From Rhodanobacter sp. C03 (GTDB lineage: Bacteria > Pseudomonadota > Gammaproteobacteria > Xanthomonadales > Rhodanobacteraceae), in NCBI RefSeq assembly GCF_002001175.1, contig NZ_MUNT01000006.1, positions 558,001 to 622,000 of the forward strand: DNA of 64,000 nt, in the 5' to 3' direction. The position numbers were made by a program, and so were the translations under genes. Each line of letters begins with the position of its first letter. Within the stretch, counting starts at the first letter, position 1. The notes beneath the pieces were generated by a model. The model searched no databases. It was not told where the DNA came from and saw nothing but the letters and a program-made list of their open reading frames with translations. Of the stretch, positions 39,120-48,365 are shown in pieces.

Positions 39120-42100
39120 ATGGCAGACCGCAGTCCTTCGCACAATGAACTGCTCGCCGCGGGGCGTGAACGCGCTCGCGCGGTGTATCACTCCCATCGG
39201 CTGCGCAAGAGCATGCTGATCCTCGGCGTGTTGCTGCTGATCTTCGGCTTGCTCGGCTTTTTTGCCGCACCGCCGCTGATCAAGAGCCAGCTGCAGAGCC
39301 GCCTTGGCGCAGTGCTTGATCGCCCCGTCACCGTAGGCGAAGTACACCTCAATCCGTTCACGCTGAAACTGGCACTCGACCGACTGCATATCGGCGAGCG
39401 CGACAGCAAGTCGCCGTTCGTCGACATCGATCAGATAGTCGTCAACGCCTCATGGACTTCGCTGTTCCGGATGGCGCCAGTACTCGATGAGCTGCGCCTG
39501 CAGCATCCGCAGTTTCACCTCACGCGCACGGCGCCGCAGCAATTCAACTTCTCCGACCTGATCGAGCGCTTCGCCGGCAAACCCGCCGATCCCAATGCCG
39601 CTCCGGCGCGCTTCGCACTGTCCAACATCAGCATGCACGATGGCAGCATCGTGTTCGACGACAAGGTGCTGAACAGCAGTCACCGGATCGACCAGCTCGA
39701 ACTCGGCATCCCGTTCATCGCCAACCTGCCGCACGACACCGACGTGTTCGTGCAGCCCTTGCTGGCCATGCAAGTGGATGGAAGCCCGTTGCGGATTGGT
39801 GGCCAGACCAAACCGTTTGCCGACAGCCGCGAGTCGGCCATCGATTTCAAGATCGATCACCTGGATCTGCCCCGCTACCTGAGCTATGTGCCGACGCCTT
39901 TGCCGGTGGCGATTCCCAGCGGCCAGCTGTCCGGCCAGCTCAAGCTGGATTTCATCGACAGGAATGCCACCCAGCAGATGAAGCTGAGCGGCAACCTGCA
40001 ACTGGACAACTTCGCACTCAATACCCACGACGGCTCGCCGATCGTTGCGCTGGGCCGACTCAACGCCACACTGGCGGACGTCGAACCGCTGATCTCGCGG
40101 TATGACTTCGATGCCATCACGCTCGACAAGACCACCCTGCATTACACGAGTCTGGCGGGTGGCCACAGCAACCTGGACGCGTTGACCGGCAGCGGCAAAA
40201 CGCCAGAGAAGCCGGCTTCACCCGCCACCGATGCGCGCATCGCTACGCTGACCATCCAGGACGGCCAGATCGACTATGCCGACCTGAGCAGCCACACGCC
40301 GGCGCGTCTGTCGCTCGAGAATTTGCACGGCACGATCCGCGGCTTCGCGACATTGGGCGCAACGCCGAGCAAGATCGACCTGAGCGCCGGGCTGACCGGC
40401 GGCACGCTGCATATCAATGGCGCACTGGCGATGAGCGCCAGCCGCTTCACCGGCAACGTGGCATTGAACGGCGTAGGCCTGCCGCCGCTCATCGCGATGG
40501 CGCCACCAATGCTGAATGCGCAGGTCAGCCATGGCAGTCTGGACGCGAGCGGACAACTCGTGGCCGACTGGAACAAGGCGTTCAACCTGCAACTCGACGC
40601 AAGCAAGCTCGCCGTAAATGACTTTGTGTTGCAGCAGCACAGCCGCACGCCGATAGCCTGGAAAGCGCTGAATGCCAATATCACGCATCTGGACCTGGCC
40701 AGCAGTCACGCAAGCCTGGGCAACCTCAGTCTGCAAGGACTGAAGATCGATGCCGAGCGCTATCGCAACGGGCGCATCGATCTCACCGACCTGGTCAAGT
40801 CATCTCCACCGCATCACGCCACAGGCAAGCAGCCGGCGGCACCGGCATGGCACTGGAGCATTGCGCATCTCGGCATCGAGGGCAGCAGCTTCGCATACCG
40901 GGATGCAGCGGCCGTAAACAAGGCCGGGCGTATCACGGTCAATGCCGACAAGTTCAGCATCGACGGCCTGTCCGACAACATGCATCAGCCGCTGAAGCTG
41001 GACCTGGCCGGCGGCATCGACAAGGGCAAGTATCACGTCACCGGCTCGGTGCGGCCCGAACCACTCAATGCGGACCTGCGTGTCACGGCAACCCGGTTGA
41101 ACGTGGCGCCGCTGCAGTCCATGGTGAAGGTGCCGCTCAACGTACACCTCAACAGCGCGCTGCTCAGCCTGAACGGACATCTGCGCTATCGCGATCACAA
41201 ACCCGATCCTCTGTTGAGTTATCAAGGCCAGCTCACGCTGGGCCGGGTGAATGTGCTGGATAACGTCACCAACGACGATTTCCTGCGCTGGAATTCACTG
41301 ACGGCCACCGGCCTCAACGTACGCAGCGGCGAAGGCGCTCCGCAGATCTCGGTCGGCGGATTGGCGCTGGACAATTTCTATGCCCGCGTGATCGTCAACA
41401 GCAATGGCCGCATAAACCTGCAGGATGTGGTGGCCAGTCCGCAGACGGCACCGGTTTCGGTGACGCAGGCAAACAATGCGCCGGCTGCGCCCAAGGCACC
41501 GGAGCTTGCCGCAGTCAATCCGGCCACCTCCAGCACCGCCGCGCCCAGCCCGGCCGCCAGCAGCGCAGCACCGCCTGCAGTCATCCATATTGGTCAGATC
41601 GTTCTGGCGCGCGGCAATCTCAACTACACCGACAACTTCATCAAGCCCAATTACACCGCCAACATCACCCAGCTCGCAGGCAAGATCGGTGCCTTTGGCA
41701 CGACCAGTGGCGGGGCGCCGGCGCCGCTCACACTGGAGGGCCAGCTCGACGACAACGCACCGGTCAACATCGACGGCACGATCAACCCGCTCACGCCGAC
41801 AGCGTTCCTGGACGTGAAAGGAAAAGCCGACGGGGTCGAGCTGACGCACCTGACACCTTATTCGAGCAAGTACACCGGTTACCCGATCATCAAGGGCCGT
41901 CTCACCATGGATGTGCATTACGCGCTCGATCAGGGCAAGTTGAATGCGGACAACCATATTTTCCTGAGCCAGCTGACCTTCGGCGATCGTGTCGAGGGTG
42001 CGGGCATCAGCCATCTGCCAGTAAAGCTGGCGGTGGCCCTGCTCAAGGACTCGGATGGCAATATCGACGTCGATGTCCCGGTGACCGGTTCGCTCAGCGA

Positions 42101-42764
42101 TCCGCAATTCAGCCTGGGCAAGTTGATCTGGCACGCCTTCGTCAATCTGATCGGGCGCGCTATCACCTCGCCGTTCCGGCTGATCGCCTCGGCCATGGGT
42201 GGCAGTCATCAGGATTTGGGTTATGTGGAATTTGCGCCGGGTTCAAACGTACTTGATGCCGAGGCGCAGGAACGACTGACACAGATCGTCAAAATCCTCA
42301 CCGAGAAGACGTCACTCAACCTGGACATCATTGGCCGGGTCGACCCCCAGTTCGACGAGAACGGCCTGCGCAAAGTCATGACGCAGCAGTTGGTCATGCA
42401 CGAGATGGTCAAGGATCAGGGCGGTGACGAGAACGACGTCTCCGCCCTGTCCAAGCTCAGCCCGGATATCTACAACAAATACCTCACCAAGGCTTACAAA
42501 CACGCCAAGTTTTCCAAGCCACGCGACCTGATCGGCCTGACCAAGTCACAGCCACCGGACGTGATGGAAAAACTGCTGCAGACGAATGTGCCAGTCGACC
42601 AGGATGCCTTGCGCCACCTGGCCGAACGTCGTGCCGATACGGTTCGCCAATGGCTGCACGGCAAGGTCGACGACAAGCGCGTCTTCGTGTCGGCACCCAA
42701 GCTGGATGCCAAAGGTATCGACGACAAGGGCAAGACCACGCGCGCCGATTTCGGCATGCATTGA
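39120..42764 (+). CDS. Giant DUF748/AsmA-like envelope protein with an OmpA-like end
   Basis: 1214 residues with AAAGGAG 12-18 bases before the ATG. An N-terminal membrane anchor (about 31-53) follows a short cytoplasmic tail; the rest is periplasmic and beta-rich, with repeated DUF748/AsmA-like strands (RPVTVGEVHLNPFTLKLALDRLHI, then a further copy near 915-990). Such proteins resemble the AsmA/TamB group, which act in lipid transport to, or assembly of, the outer membrane. A Pro/Ala linker lies near residues 785-820. The last 180 residues include VEFAPGSNVLDAEAQERLTQIV, similar to an OmpA-like peptidoglycan-binding start. It sits between tdh and kbl on the same strand. Confidence 0.85.
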   Translation: MADRSPSHNELLAAGRERARAVYHSHRLRKSMLILGVLLLIFGLLGFFAAPPLIKSQLQSRLGAVLDRPVTVGEVHLNPFTLKLALDRLHIGERDSKSPFVDIDQIVVNASWTSLFRMAPVLDELRLQHPQFHLTRTAPQQFNFSDLIERFAGKPADPNAAPARFALSNISMHDGSIVFDDKVLNSSHRIDQLELGIPFIANLPHDTDVFVQPLLAMQVDGSPLRIGGQTKPFADSRESAIDFKIDHLDLPRYLSYVPTPLPVAIPSGQLSGQLKLDFIDRNATQQMKLSGNLQLDNFALNTHDGSPIVALGRLNATLADVEPLISRYDFDAITLDKTTLHYTSLAGGHSNLDALTGSGKTPEKPASPATDARIATLTIQDGQIDYADLSSHTPARLSLENLHGTIRGFATLGATPSKIDLSAGLTGGTLHINGALAMSASRFTGNVALNGVGLPPLIAMAPPMLNAQVSHGSLDASGQLVADWNKAFNLQLDASKLAVNDFVLQQHSRTPIAWKALNANITHLDLASSHASLGNLSLQGLKIDAERYRNGRIDLTDLVKSSPPHHATGKQPAAPAWHWSIAHLGIEGSSFAYRDAAAVNKAGRITVNADKFSIDGLSDNMHQPLKLDLAGGIDKGKYHVTGSVRPEPLNADLRVTATRLNVAPLQSMVKVPLNVHLNSALLSLNGHLRYRDHKPDPLLSYQGQLTLGRVNVLDNVTNDDFLRWNSLTATGLNVRSGEGAPQISVGGLALDNFYARVIVNSNGRINLQDVVASPQTAPVSVTQANNAPAAPKAPELAAVNPATSSTAAPSPAASSAAPPAVIHIGQIVLARGNLNYTDNFIKPNYTANITQLAGKIGAFGTTSGGAPAPLTLEGQLDDNAPVNIDGTINPLTPTAFLDVKGKADGVELTHLTPYSSKYTGYPIIKGRLTMDVHYALDQGKLNADNHIFLSQLTFGDRVEGAGISHLPVKLAVALLKDSDGNIDVDVPVTGSLSDPQFSLGKLIWHAFVNLIGRAITSPFRLIASAMGGSHQDLGYVEFAPGSNVLDAEAQERLTQIVKILTEKTSLNLDIIGRVDPQFDENGLRKVMTQQLVMHEMVKDQGGDENDVSALSKLSPDIYNKYLTKAYKHAKFSKPRDLIGLTKSQPPDVMEKLLQTNVPVDQDALRHLAERRADTVRQWLHGKVDDKRVFVSAPKLDAKGIDDKGKTTRADFGMH

Positions 42765-42864
42765 TGGCTGAATCGACAGCCGCCGTGATGCGGCGACTGT
42801 CAATGGTTTTCCGCCGCGGGTGAAAGGCTCACAATGGGCGCTTTCCCCGCCTGCGGAATCCGCC

Positions 42865-44064
42865 ATGAGCTACCCCGGTCAGTCACGCTACGCCAGCGAA
42901 CTCGAATCCATCCGCGAGCAGGGCCTGTTCAAGGCCGAGCGCATCATCACCTCGCCGCAGTCCGCCGAGATCGAGCTGGAAGGTGGCCGCAAGGTGCTGA
43001 ACTTCTGCGCCAACAACTACCTCGGCCTGGCCGATCATCCGGACGTGATCCAGGCGGCGAAGGATGCGCTCGACACGCACGGCTTCGGCATGGCCAGCGT
43101 GCGCTTCATCTGCGGCACGCAGGACCTGCACAAGCAGCTCGAAGCAAAGATCGCCGCGTTCTTCGGCACCGAGGACACCATCCTCTACGCCGCCTGCTTC
43201 GATGCCAACGGCGGCCTGTTCGAGCCGCTGCTGGGCGAAGAAGACGCGGTGATCTCCGACGCGTTGAACCATGCCTCGATCATCGACGGCATCCGCCTGT
43301 GCAAGGCCAAGCGTTTTCGCTACGCCAACAGCGACATGGCCGACCTCGAGAAGCAGTTGCAGGCCGCTGACGCTGCCGGCGCACGCACCAAACTGATCAG
43401 CACCGATGGCGCGTTCTCGATGGATGGTTTCATCGCGAAACTTGATCAGATCACCGCGCTGGCCGCGAAGTACAACGCGCTGGTGCATATCGACGAATGC
43501 CACTGCACCGGCTTCCTCGGCGACACCGGCCGCGGCTCCGCCGAGGTCAACGGGGTGATGGACAAGATCGACATCTTCACCGGCACACTGGGCAAGGCAC
43601 TCGGCGGCGCGCTGGGCGGCTTCACCGCGGGTCGTGCGGAGATCATCGAGATGCTGCGCCAGCGCTCACGCCCTTACCTGTTCTCCAATTCGCTGCCACC
43701 GCACGTGGTTGCTGCCGCGATCAAAGTGTTCGACATGCTCGCCTCCGCCGGCGAGCTGCGCGACCAGGTCAAGGAAAACACCCGCTATTTCCGTGAGCAG
43801 ATGAAGGCAGCCGGCTTCGACATCAAACCCGGCGTGCATCCAATCGTGCCGGTGATGATCTACGACGCGAAGAAGGCGCAGGCGATGGCCTCCGCGCTGC
43901 TCGAGGAAGGCATCTACGTCACCGGCTTCTTCTACCCGGTGGTGCCGCAGGGACAGGCGCGCATCCGTACACAGATGAGCGCGGCGCATACCCGCGCACA
44001 TCTCGATCACGCGATTACCGCGTTCACCAAGGTAGGACGGCAACTGGGCGTGATCGGCGCCTGA
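42865..44064 (+). CDS. kbl: 2-Amino-3-ketobutyrate CoA ligase (glycine C-acetyltransferase)
   Basis: 399 residues from the ATG at 42865, 100 bases after the DUF748 gene. A PLP enzyme of the alpha-oxoamine synthase family: [14 protein letters not shown] near 35, the PLP-binding His in [25 protein letters not shown], and the PLP lysine in [14 protein letters not shown] (about 244). It splits the Tdh product into glycine and acetyl-CoA. Normally next to tdh; here the pair is separated by 3.9 kb but remains on one strand. Confidence 0.96.
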   Translation: MSYPGQSRYASELESIREQGLFKAERIITSPQSAEIELEGGRKVLNFCANNYLGLADHPDVIQAAKDALDTHGFGMASVRFICGTQDLHKQLEAKIAAFFGTEDTILYAACFDANGGLFEPLLGEEDAVISDALNHASIIDGIRLCKAKRFRYANSDMADLEKQLQAADAAGARTKLISTDGAFSMDGFIAKLDQITALAAKYNALVHIDECHCTGFLGDTGRGSAEVNGVMDKIDIFTGTLGKALGGALGGFTAGRAEIIEMLRQRSRPYLFSNSLPPHVVAAAIKVFDMLASAGELRDQVKENTRYFREQMKAAGFDIKPGVHPIVPVMIYDAKKAQAMASALLEEGIYVTGFFYPVVPQGQARIRTQMSAAHTRAHLDHAITAFTKVGRQLGVIGA

Positions 44065-44082
44065 TGTTTTCGAACCTTGCCC

Positions 44083-44174
44083 TGTAGGAGCGGCTTCAGC
44101 CGCGATGCTCTTGGTCCGATCTTGGTGACATCACTTGGTGACATCAAAAGCATCGCGGCTGAAGCCGCTCCTAC
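44083..44174. repeat. REP-type inverted pair with a duplicated spacer
   Basis: Arms TGTAGGAGCGGCTTCAGCCG (44083) and CGGCTGAAGCCGCTCCTAC (ending 44174). The spacer contains a direct repeat CTTGGTGACATCA in two copies (about 44121-44148), not seen in the other copies. Confidence 0.88.
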
Positions 44175-44198
44175 CCTTTCCCATGTACATCTGTGTGG

Positions 44199-44969
44199 CT
44201 ATCTGCGCGTATCGAGTGCCCTGACCTCGTCGGCATTCAACCGGCGCCACTGCCCCTTCGCCAACTCACCTAGCATCAGCGGCCCGATCGCCACCCGGAT
44301 CAGACGCAGCACGTCAAATCCCAGCGCCGCCAGCAGTCGGCGGATATGCCGGTTGCGGCCTTCATCCAGCACCACTTCCAGCCAAGCATTCTTCTCACCG
44401 ACGCGCAGCAAGCTGGCCCGGCGTGCCTTCAACAGATCGCCGCCCTCCTCGACCCCGGCGTGCATCGCAGCCAGCACCGTCGCATCCGGCTGGCCAGCCA
44501 CTTGCACGTGATAGGTCTTGTCCAGATGCGTGGCCGGATCGGTGATCCCGGCCGCCCAGCTGGTGTCGTTGCTGAGCAGCAGCAAACCTTCGCTGGCCTT
44601 GTCCAGCCGGCCGACCGGCCCGAGCCATGGCAATCCGGCGGCAGCCAGTGCGGTGTAAACGGTAGCGCGGCCCTGCTCGTCAGCGGCACTGACAATCAGC
44701 CCGCGTGGCTTGTTGAACATCACGTGCACGAGTTCGGCGGATTTCACCGGCTTGCCGTCGACGGCAACCTGCTGTCGATCCAGCTGTGTCGGATGATACG
44801 GATCGCGTACAACGCGGCCATCCAGGCTCACGCGGCCGTCGCGTATCCATTGTTCGGCCTGACTGCGCGAACACGCGCCAAGCTTGGATAACACCCTTGC
44901 CAATCCATGTCGTGGTGCATGGGTTGCTGATGCCGTGGTACCGGAGGAACGGAAAGATGGGCGAGACAT
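44199..44969 (-). CDS. rRNA pseudouridine synthase, RsuA/RluB/RluF family
   Basis: 256 residues. An S4 RNA-binding domain (about 22-75, LARVLSKLGACSRSQAEQWIRDGRVSLDG in part) and a pseudouridine synthase domain with the catalytic Asp in VGRLDKASEGLLLLSND (about 118-134) and the C-terminal KEGRNRHIRRLL-like DEGRNRHIRRLLAALG. The GRLDKASEG version differs from the GRLDxxTxG of RsuA/RluB, so the exact rRNA site cannot be assigned. It stands alone, ending near a REP pair. Confidence 0.87.
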   Translation of the reverse strand: MSRPSFRSSGTTASATHAPRHGLARVLSKLGACSRSQAEQWIRDGRVSLDGRVVRDPYHPTQLDRQQVAVDGKPVKSAELVHVMFNKPRGLIVSAADEQGRATVYTALAAAGLPWLGPVGRLDKASEGLLLLSNDTSWAAGITDPATHLDKTYHVQVAGQPDATVLAAMHAGVEEGGDLLKARRASLLRVGEKNAWLEVVLDEGRNRHIRRLLAALGFDVLRLIRVAIGPLMLGELAKGQWRRLNADEVRALDTRR

Positions 44970-45068
44970 CCGGCTAGCGTATAGGTCGCTGACACGCGGC
45001 GAAAGGATCCAATGATTGCCGGCGATGTGCGACAGGCATTACCCGATGGTCGCACCCCTACGGTGACC

Positions 45069-45099
45069 AAAAAAAAACCCGGCCGAAGCCGGGTTTTTT
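45069..45099 (-). terminator. Strong terminator of the OmpA-type gene
   Basis: On the minus strand AAAAAACCCGGC-TTCG-GCCGGGTTTTTTTTT, with a UUCG tetraloop, a 12-bp stem and a long T run, 24 bases after the stop. Confidence 0.95.
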
Positions 45100-45122
45100 C
45101 ATACTGCGTGACTCAGGTTCGA

Positions 45123-46274
45123 TTACTGCTGAACCTGCAGCTCCGTGCGACGGTTCTGGGCACGACCGGCGTCCGTGGCGTTGTCGCCAATCGGATCGTT
45201 CTTGCCATGACCGATCGGGCCTTCCAGACGGCTTGCATCGATGCCGTGCGAGGTCAGGTAGCTGTACACGATCTGTGCACGGCGCTCCGACAACGACTGG
45301 TTGTACGCATCGGTGCCCTTCGCGTCGGTGTAACCAGCCACCGTCACGTGCACCTGCGGGTAACGCTGCAAGGTGTCGACGGCCTGATCCAGAACCGACA
45401 GCGAGTCCTTGGTCGGCTCGGCCAGCGAACGGGCGATGTCCGTCTCACCCTTCTTCGGGCGGTCGAACTTGAAGTTGACACCACGCAGGTCGATGACGAC
45501 CTTCGCCGGGCAACCATCCGGACCCACGACCGTGCCTTCCGGCAGGTTCGGGCACTTGTTGTCGCAGAGGTTCACGCCGTTGACGATGGTCTTCGAGCAG
45601 TCAGGAGCAGCCGGGGCCGGAGCCGGGGCGACCGGAGCAGCCGCCGGGGCGCCAAAGCGCGAGACAATGCTCAGGCCCGCGAACCAGTCACCGTAACCGC
45701 TCTTGGCCGGGTTGGTCTTGTTGTCCCAGTCGTAGCGGTAGCCGGCTTCCAGACGGATGTCCGTGCTGTCGGTGACCGTCTTGGACACGCCGCCACCCAG
45801 CTCGGCAGCCGGCGACCAGCCGCTCGCGAACGTGCTCTGGTGATGGCTGCCCATCAGACCGACCAGGCCGTACGGGCGCCAGGCGTTCCAGTCACCCGCG
45901 TAGAAACGTGCCACGGCGCCGACGTTGGTGCTGGCCCACGAATCGCTGCTGTGACCGCTGGTTCCCGGGGTGAACACGGCGTTGTCGATTTTCCGCTTGG
46001 TGCGGTCGACGAAGGCATCGATCGACATGTTCGGCGTGAAGAAGCGACCAAAGCCCAGACCGTAATAGAACTGGCGGCTGTTGGTATCACGCTTGTGATC
46101 GTTGAAATAACCACCCACGGTCGGCGCGATATACCAGCGACCATCATAGGTCGAGGTGGCCATATCGGAGCTGGCGGTGGCGGCCGGAGCCGCAGTGGTG
46201 CTGTCTTGCGCATGAACGGCACCCACGCCGCCCAGGGCCAGCGCGATCAGAAAGTACAAGCCCTTACGATTCAT
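45123..46274 (-). CDS. OmpA-type outer-membrane protein
   Basis: 383 residues from the ATG at 46274 (MNRKGLYFLIALALGGVGAVHA), with GAGGAG 8-13 bases upstream. Signal peptide to about 22. An eight-strand barrel domain (about 40-205, YIAPTVGGYFNDHKRDT then RPYGLVGLMGSHH) is followed by an Ala/Pro hinge, a Cys-rich DNKCPNLPEGTVVGPDGCP segment as in thrombospondin-3-like calcium repeats, and a peptidoglycan-binding domain ending VAGYTDAKGTDAYNQSLSERRAQIV with the Asp and Arg that hold diaminopimelate. It fixes the outer membrane to the wall. One of the better ribosome sites and terminators in the window suggests high expression. Confidence 0.93.
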   Translation of the reverse strand: MNRKGLYFLIALALGGVGAVHAQDSTTAAPAATASSDMATSTYDGRWYIAPTVGGYFNDHKRDTNSRQFYYGLGFGRFFTPNMSIDAFVDRTKRKIDNAVFTPGTSGHSSDSWASTNVGAVARFYAGDWNAWRPYGLVGLMGSHHQSTFASGWSPAAELGGGVSKTVTDSTDIRLEAGYRYDWDNKTNPAKSGYGDWFAGLSIVSRFGAPAAAPVAPAPAPAAPDCSKTIVNGVNLCDNKCPNLPEGTVVGPDGCPAKVVIDLRGVNFKFDRPKKGETDIARSLAEPTKDSLSVLDQAVDTLQRYPQVHVTVAGYTDAKGTDAYNQSLSERRAQIVYSYLTSHGIDASRLEGPIGHGKNDPIGDNATDAGRAQNRRTELQVQQ

Positions 46275-46629
46275 CAGGTGTCTCCTCATTTATTAGATTT
46301 TTCGCGTCCGCCCAACCCCAACCGGAAATCGCGCGTCAGAACTGAACTACGTCATTCAGAGCTTTTATAGCCCCTGCTTGGCGTTCATGCGACAAGCGGG
46401 AGGGAGTGTAGCAAAATCGTTAAGTGGTTGGCACCTTAACGCATTGACAACCAAACTTTGGTGAGCCTTCGTTCAGGAAAGTTCATTTTCAGCAAAAACC
46501 ACAATTTCGACTTTAGCGGACGTTTAAGGTGCGGTCTACGGGATCCAGCTTTGAAGATTTAAGGAGAGAAGCCGGCGACTAGCAAGATCCGGTGCCATCC
46601 GCCGGTTTAATGTTCCACTCACACCGTCT
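46275..46629. other. AT-richer gene-free region upstream of the OmpA-type gene
   Basis: 355 bases with no credible gene. It contains a minus-strand TATAAA (46369-46364) about 90 bases before the OmpA-type start, a plausible -10 box with a poor -35 (TTGTCG, 20 bases off). The AT-rich run with GGTGCCAACCACTTAACG upstream is the likely promoter area. The 3' flank of prpD, which ends here, shows no clear terminator. Confidence 0.45.
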
Positions 46630-48081
46630 TTACAACGTGAAGAGGCCCAGGAACTCCTGTACCGGCATCGCATCGAGCTGCGCCGAATCCTGGGTCGCCG
46701 CCATGATTGCCTTGACCCGATGTGCCGGCAAGTGATCCTGCATGGCCGCCTCGAACTTCTTCAGCAACACCGGAATACCCTCGGCACGACGCTTGCGGTG
46801 TCCGATCGGATAATCGATCGAAACCTTCTCCGTGCTGCTGCCGTCCTTGAAGAACACCTGCAGCGAATTACCGATGTAACGCTTGGCCGGGTCGAAATAA
46901 TCCCTGGTGAACTGCGGATTTTCCACAACCGACATCTTGTCGCGCAATGCGTCAATGCGCGGATCGGCAGCAATCTCATCGTTGTAGTCGCTGGCCACCA
47001 GGCGGCCGAAGATCAGTGGCACGGCAACCATGTACTGGAGGCAGTGATCGCGGTCGGCGTAGTTCGCCAGCGGACCGGTCTTGTCGATGATGCGGCAACC
47101 AGCCTCCTGCGTCTCGATGACGATCTTCTCGATCTGATCGAGCTTGCCAGCCACCTGGGTGTGCAATTGCATGGCACATTCCACGGCGGTCTGCGCGTGG
47201 AACTCGGCCGGGAAGCTGATCTTGAAGAGGACATTTTCCATCACATAGCTGCCGAACGGACGCTCGAACTCGAACGACTTGCCCTTGAACGCGACGTCGT
47301 AGAAGCCCCAGGTCTTCGCGCTCAGCGCGGACGGGTAGCCGACCACGCCACGATAAACCGCATTGATCGCATGGGTCACCGCGCGGCGACAGGCGTCACC
47401 GGCGGCCCAGCTCTTGCGCGGGCCGGTATTTGGCGCGTGGCGATAGGTGCGCAGCGCACCATTGTCGATCCAGCTGTGCGACACGGCGGTGGTGATCTGC
47501 TCCTTGTTGCCGCCCAGCATCGCGGTGGCGACCGCGGTGGAAGCCAGGCGCACCAGGATTACGTGATCCTGGCCAACCCGGTTGAAGCTGTTCAGCAATG
47601 CGTAGCAGCCCTGGATCTCGTGCGCCTTGATCGCGTAGCCAAGCACGTCGCGCACGGTCAGCGGCTGGCCACCCTCACGCGCCGCCTTGCGACTAAGGTA
47701 GTCGGCCACGGCGAGGATGGCACCGAGGTTGTCCGAGGGATGGCCCCACTCCGCCGCCAGCCAGGTGTCGTTGAAATCCAGCCAACGGATCTGCGTACCG
47801 ATTGCAAATGCCGCCTGTACCGGATCCAGCTCATGGCTGGTGCCCGGCACGCGAGCGCCGCCCGGCAACGTCGCGCCCGGCACCAACGGCCCGAGATGCT
47901 TCACGCACTCGGGAAACTTCATCGCCAGCATCGCGGTGCCCAGCGAGTCGAGCAACATGTAGCGCGCCGTGTCGTAGGCTTCCTTCGAATCGATCCGGTA
48001 GTCGGCGACGTAGTCGGCAATGTCGACCAGCGGCTGGTCGGGATCGGGACGGACAGCGGAACGGATGTCGTGCGCACTCAT
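46630..48081 (-). CDS. prpD: 2-Methylcitrate dehydratase PrpD
   Basis: 483 residues from the ATG at 48081 (MSAHDIRSAVRPDPDQPL), the same length as the E. coli enzyme; longer in-frame starts are not conserved. The MmgE/PrpD fold is supported by RWLDFNDTWLAAEWGHPSDNLGAILA (here near 113-138, quoted for its position), SFNRVGQDHVILVRLAS and the ending DHLPAHRVKAI. It dehydrates 2-methylcitrate in propionate breakdown. The other methylcitrate genes, prpEBC, lie 6.4 kb away on the same strand, so the set is split. Confidence 0.94.
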   Translation of the reverse strand: MSAHDIRSAVRPDPDQPLVDIADYVADYRIDSKEAYDTARYMLLDSLGTAMLAMKFPECVKHLGPLVPGATLPGGARVPGTSHELDPVQAAFAIGTQIRWLDFNDTWLAAEWGHPSDNLGAILAVADYLSRKAAREGGQPLTVRDVLGYAIKAHEIQGCYALLNSFNRVGQDHVILVRLASTAVATAMLGGNKEQITTAVSHSWIDNGALRTYRHAPNTGPRKSWAAGDACRRAVTHAINAVYRGVVGYPSALSAKTWGFYDVAFKGKSFEFERPFGSYVMENVLFKISFPAEFHAQTAVECAMQLHTQVAGKLDQIEKIVIETQEAGCRIIDKTGPLANYADRDHCLQYMVAVPLIFGRLVASDYNDEIAADPRIDALRDKMSVVENPQFTRDYFDPAKRYIGNSLQVFFKDGSSTEKVSIDYPIGHRKRRAEGIPVLLKKFEAAMQDHLPAHRVKAIMAATQDSAQLDAMPVQEFLGLFTL

Positions 48082-48150
48082 GGCGGATCTCGCGGCAGGG
48101 AAAACCGTCATTTTAGCTGACCGGCACGCCTTGCAGCAGCTCCGTGTTAC

Positions 48151-48179
48151 TTGACCGCAGCCTTGTCGGCGCAGACAAT
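48151..48179 (+). promoter_or_regulatory. Promoter before the Mn riboswitch
   Basis: TTGACC (48151-48156), a 17-base spacer and GACAAT (48174-48179). The riboswitch follows about ten bases later, so transcription from here would start just before it. Confidence 0.65.
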
Positions 48180-48189
48180 CCGGCGCTAA

Positions 48190-48307
48190 TCCCAAAAGGG
48201 AGTAATTCCCGACGCAGGCTCGCCTGCATCGGCGCAGTGATCGTCAACACGAGCGACGTCTCGCTCCGGTCACTCGGCAGTCATGCTGCGAATGAGACTT
48301 TTGCGGT
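48190..48307 (+). promoter_or_regulatory. yybP-ykoY (manganese) riboswitch before the TerC gene
   Basis: The conserved features lie in order: AAAAGGGAGTAATTCCCGAC (48194-48213), CGTCAACACGAGC in the middle (48242-48254), and the closing AATGAGACTTTTGCGG (48291-48306). Two palindromic arms (CGCAGGCTCGCCTGC and CTCGGCAGTCATGCTGCG) form the peripheral stems. This is the yybP-ykoY class, which senses Mn2+ and controls TerC/MntP-type exporters. It precedes a TerC-family gene by 60 bases. Confidence 0.88.
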
Positions 48308-48365
48308 GGACGCGGGCCGCGCGCGCCCGTGTTCGCTGCATTGTCTGACGCGCATGGACCCCTGC

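Noticed and set aside
46275..46629. Possible small RNA or gene upstream of the OmpA-type gene
   Set aside because: No conserved structure, terminator or coding frame could be supported.
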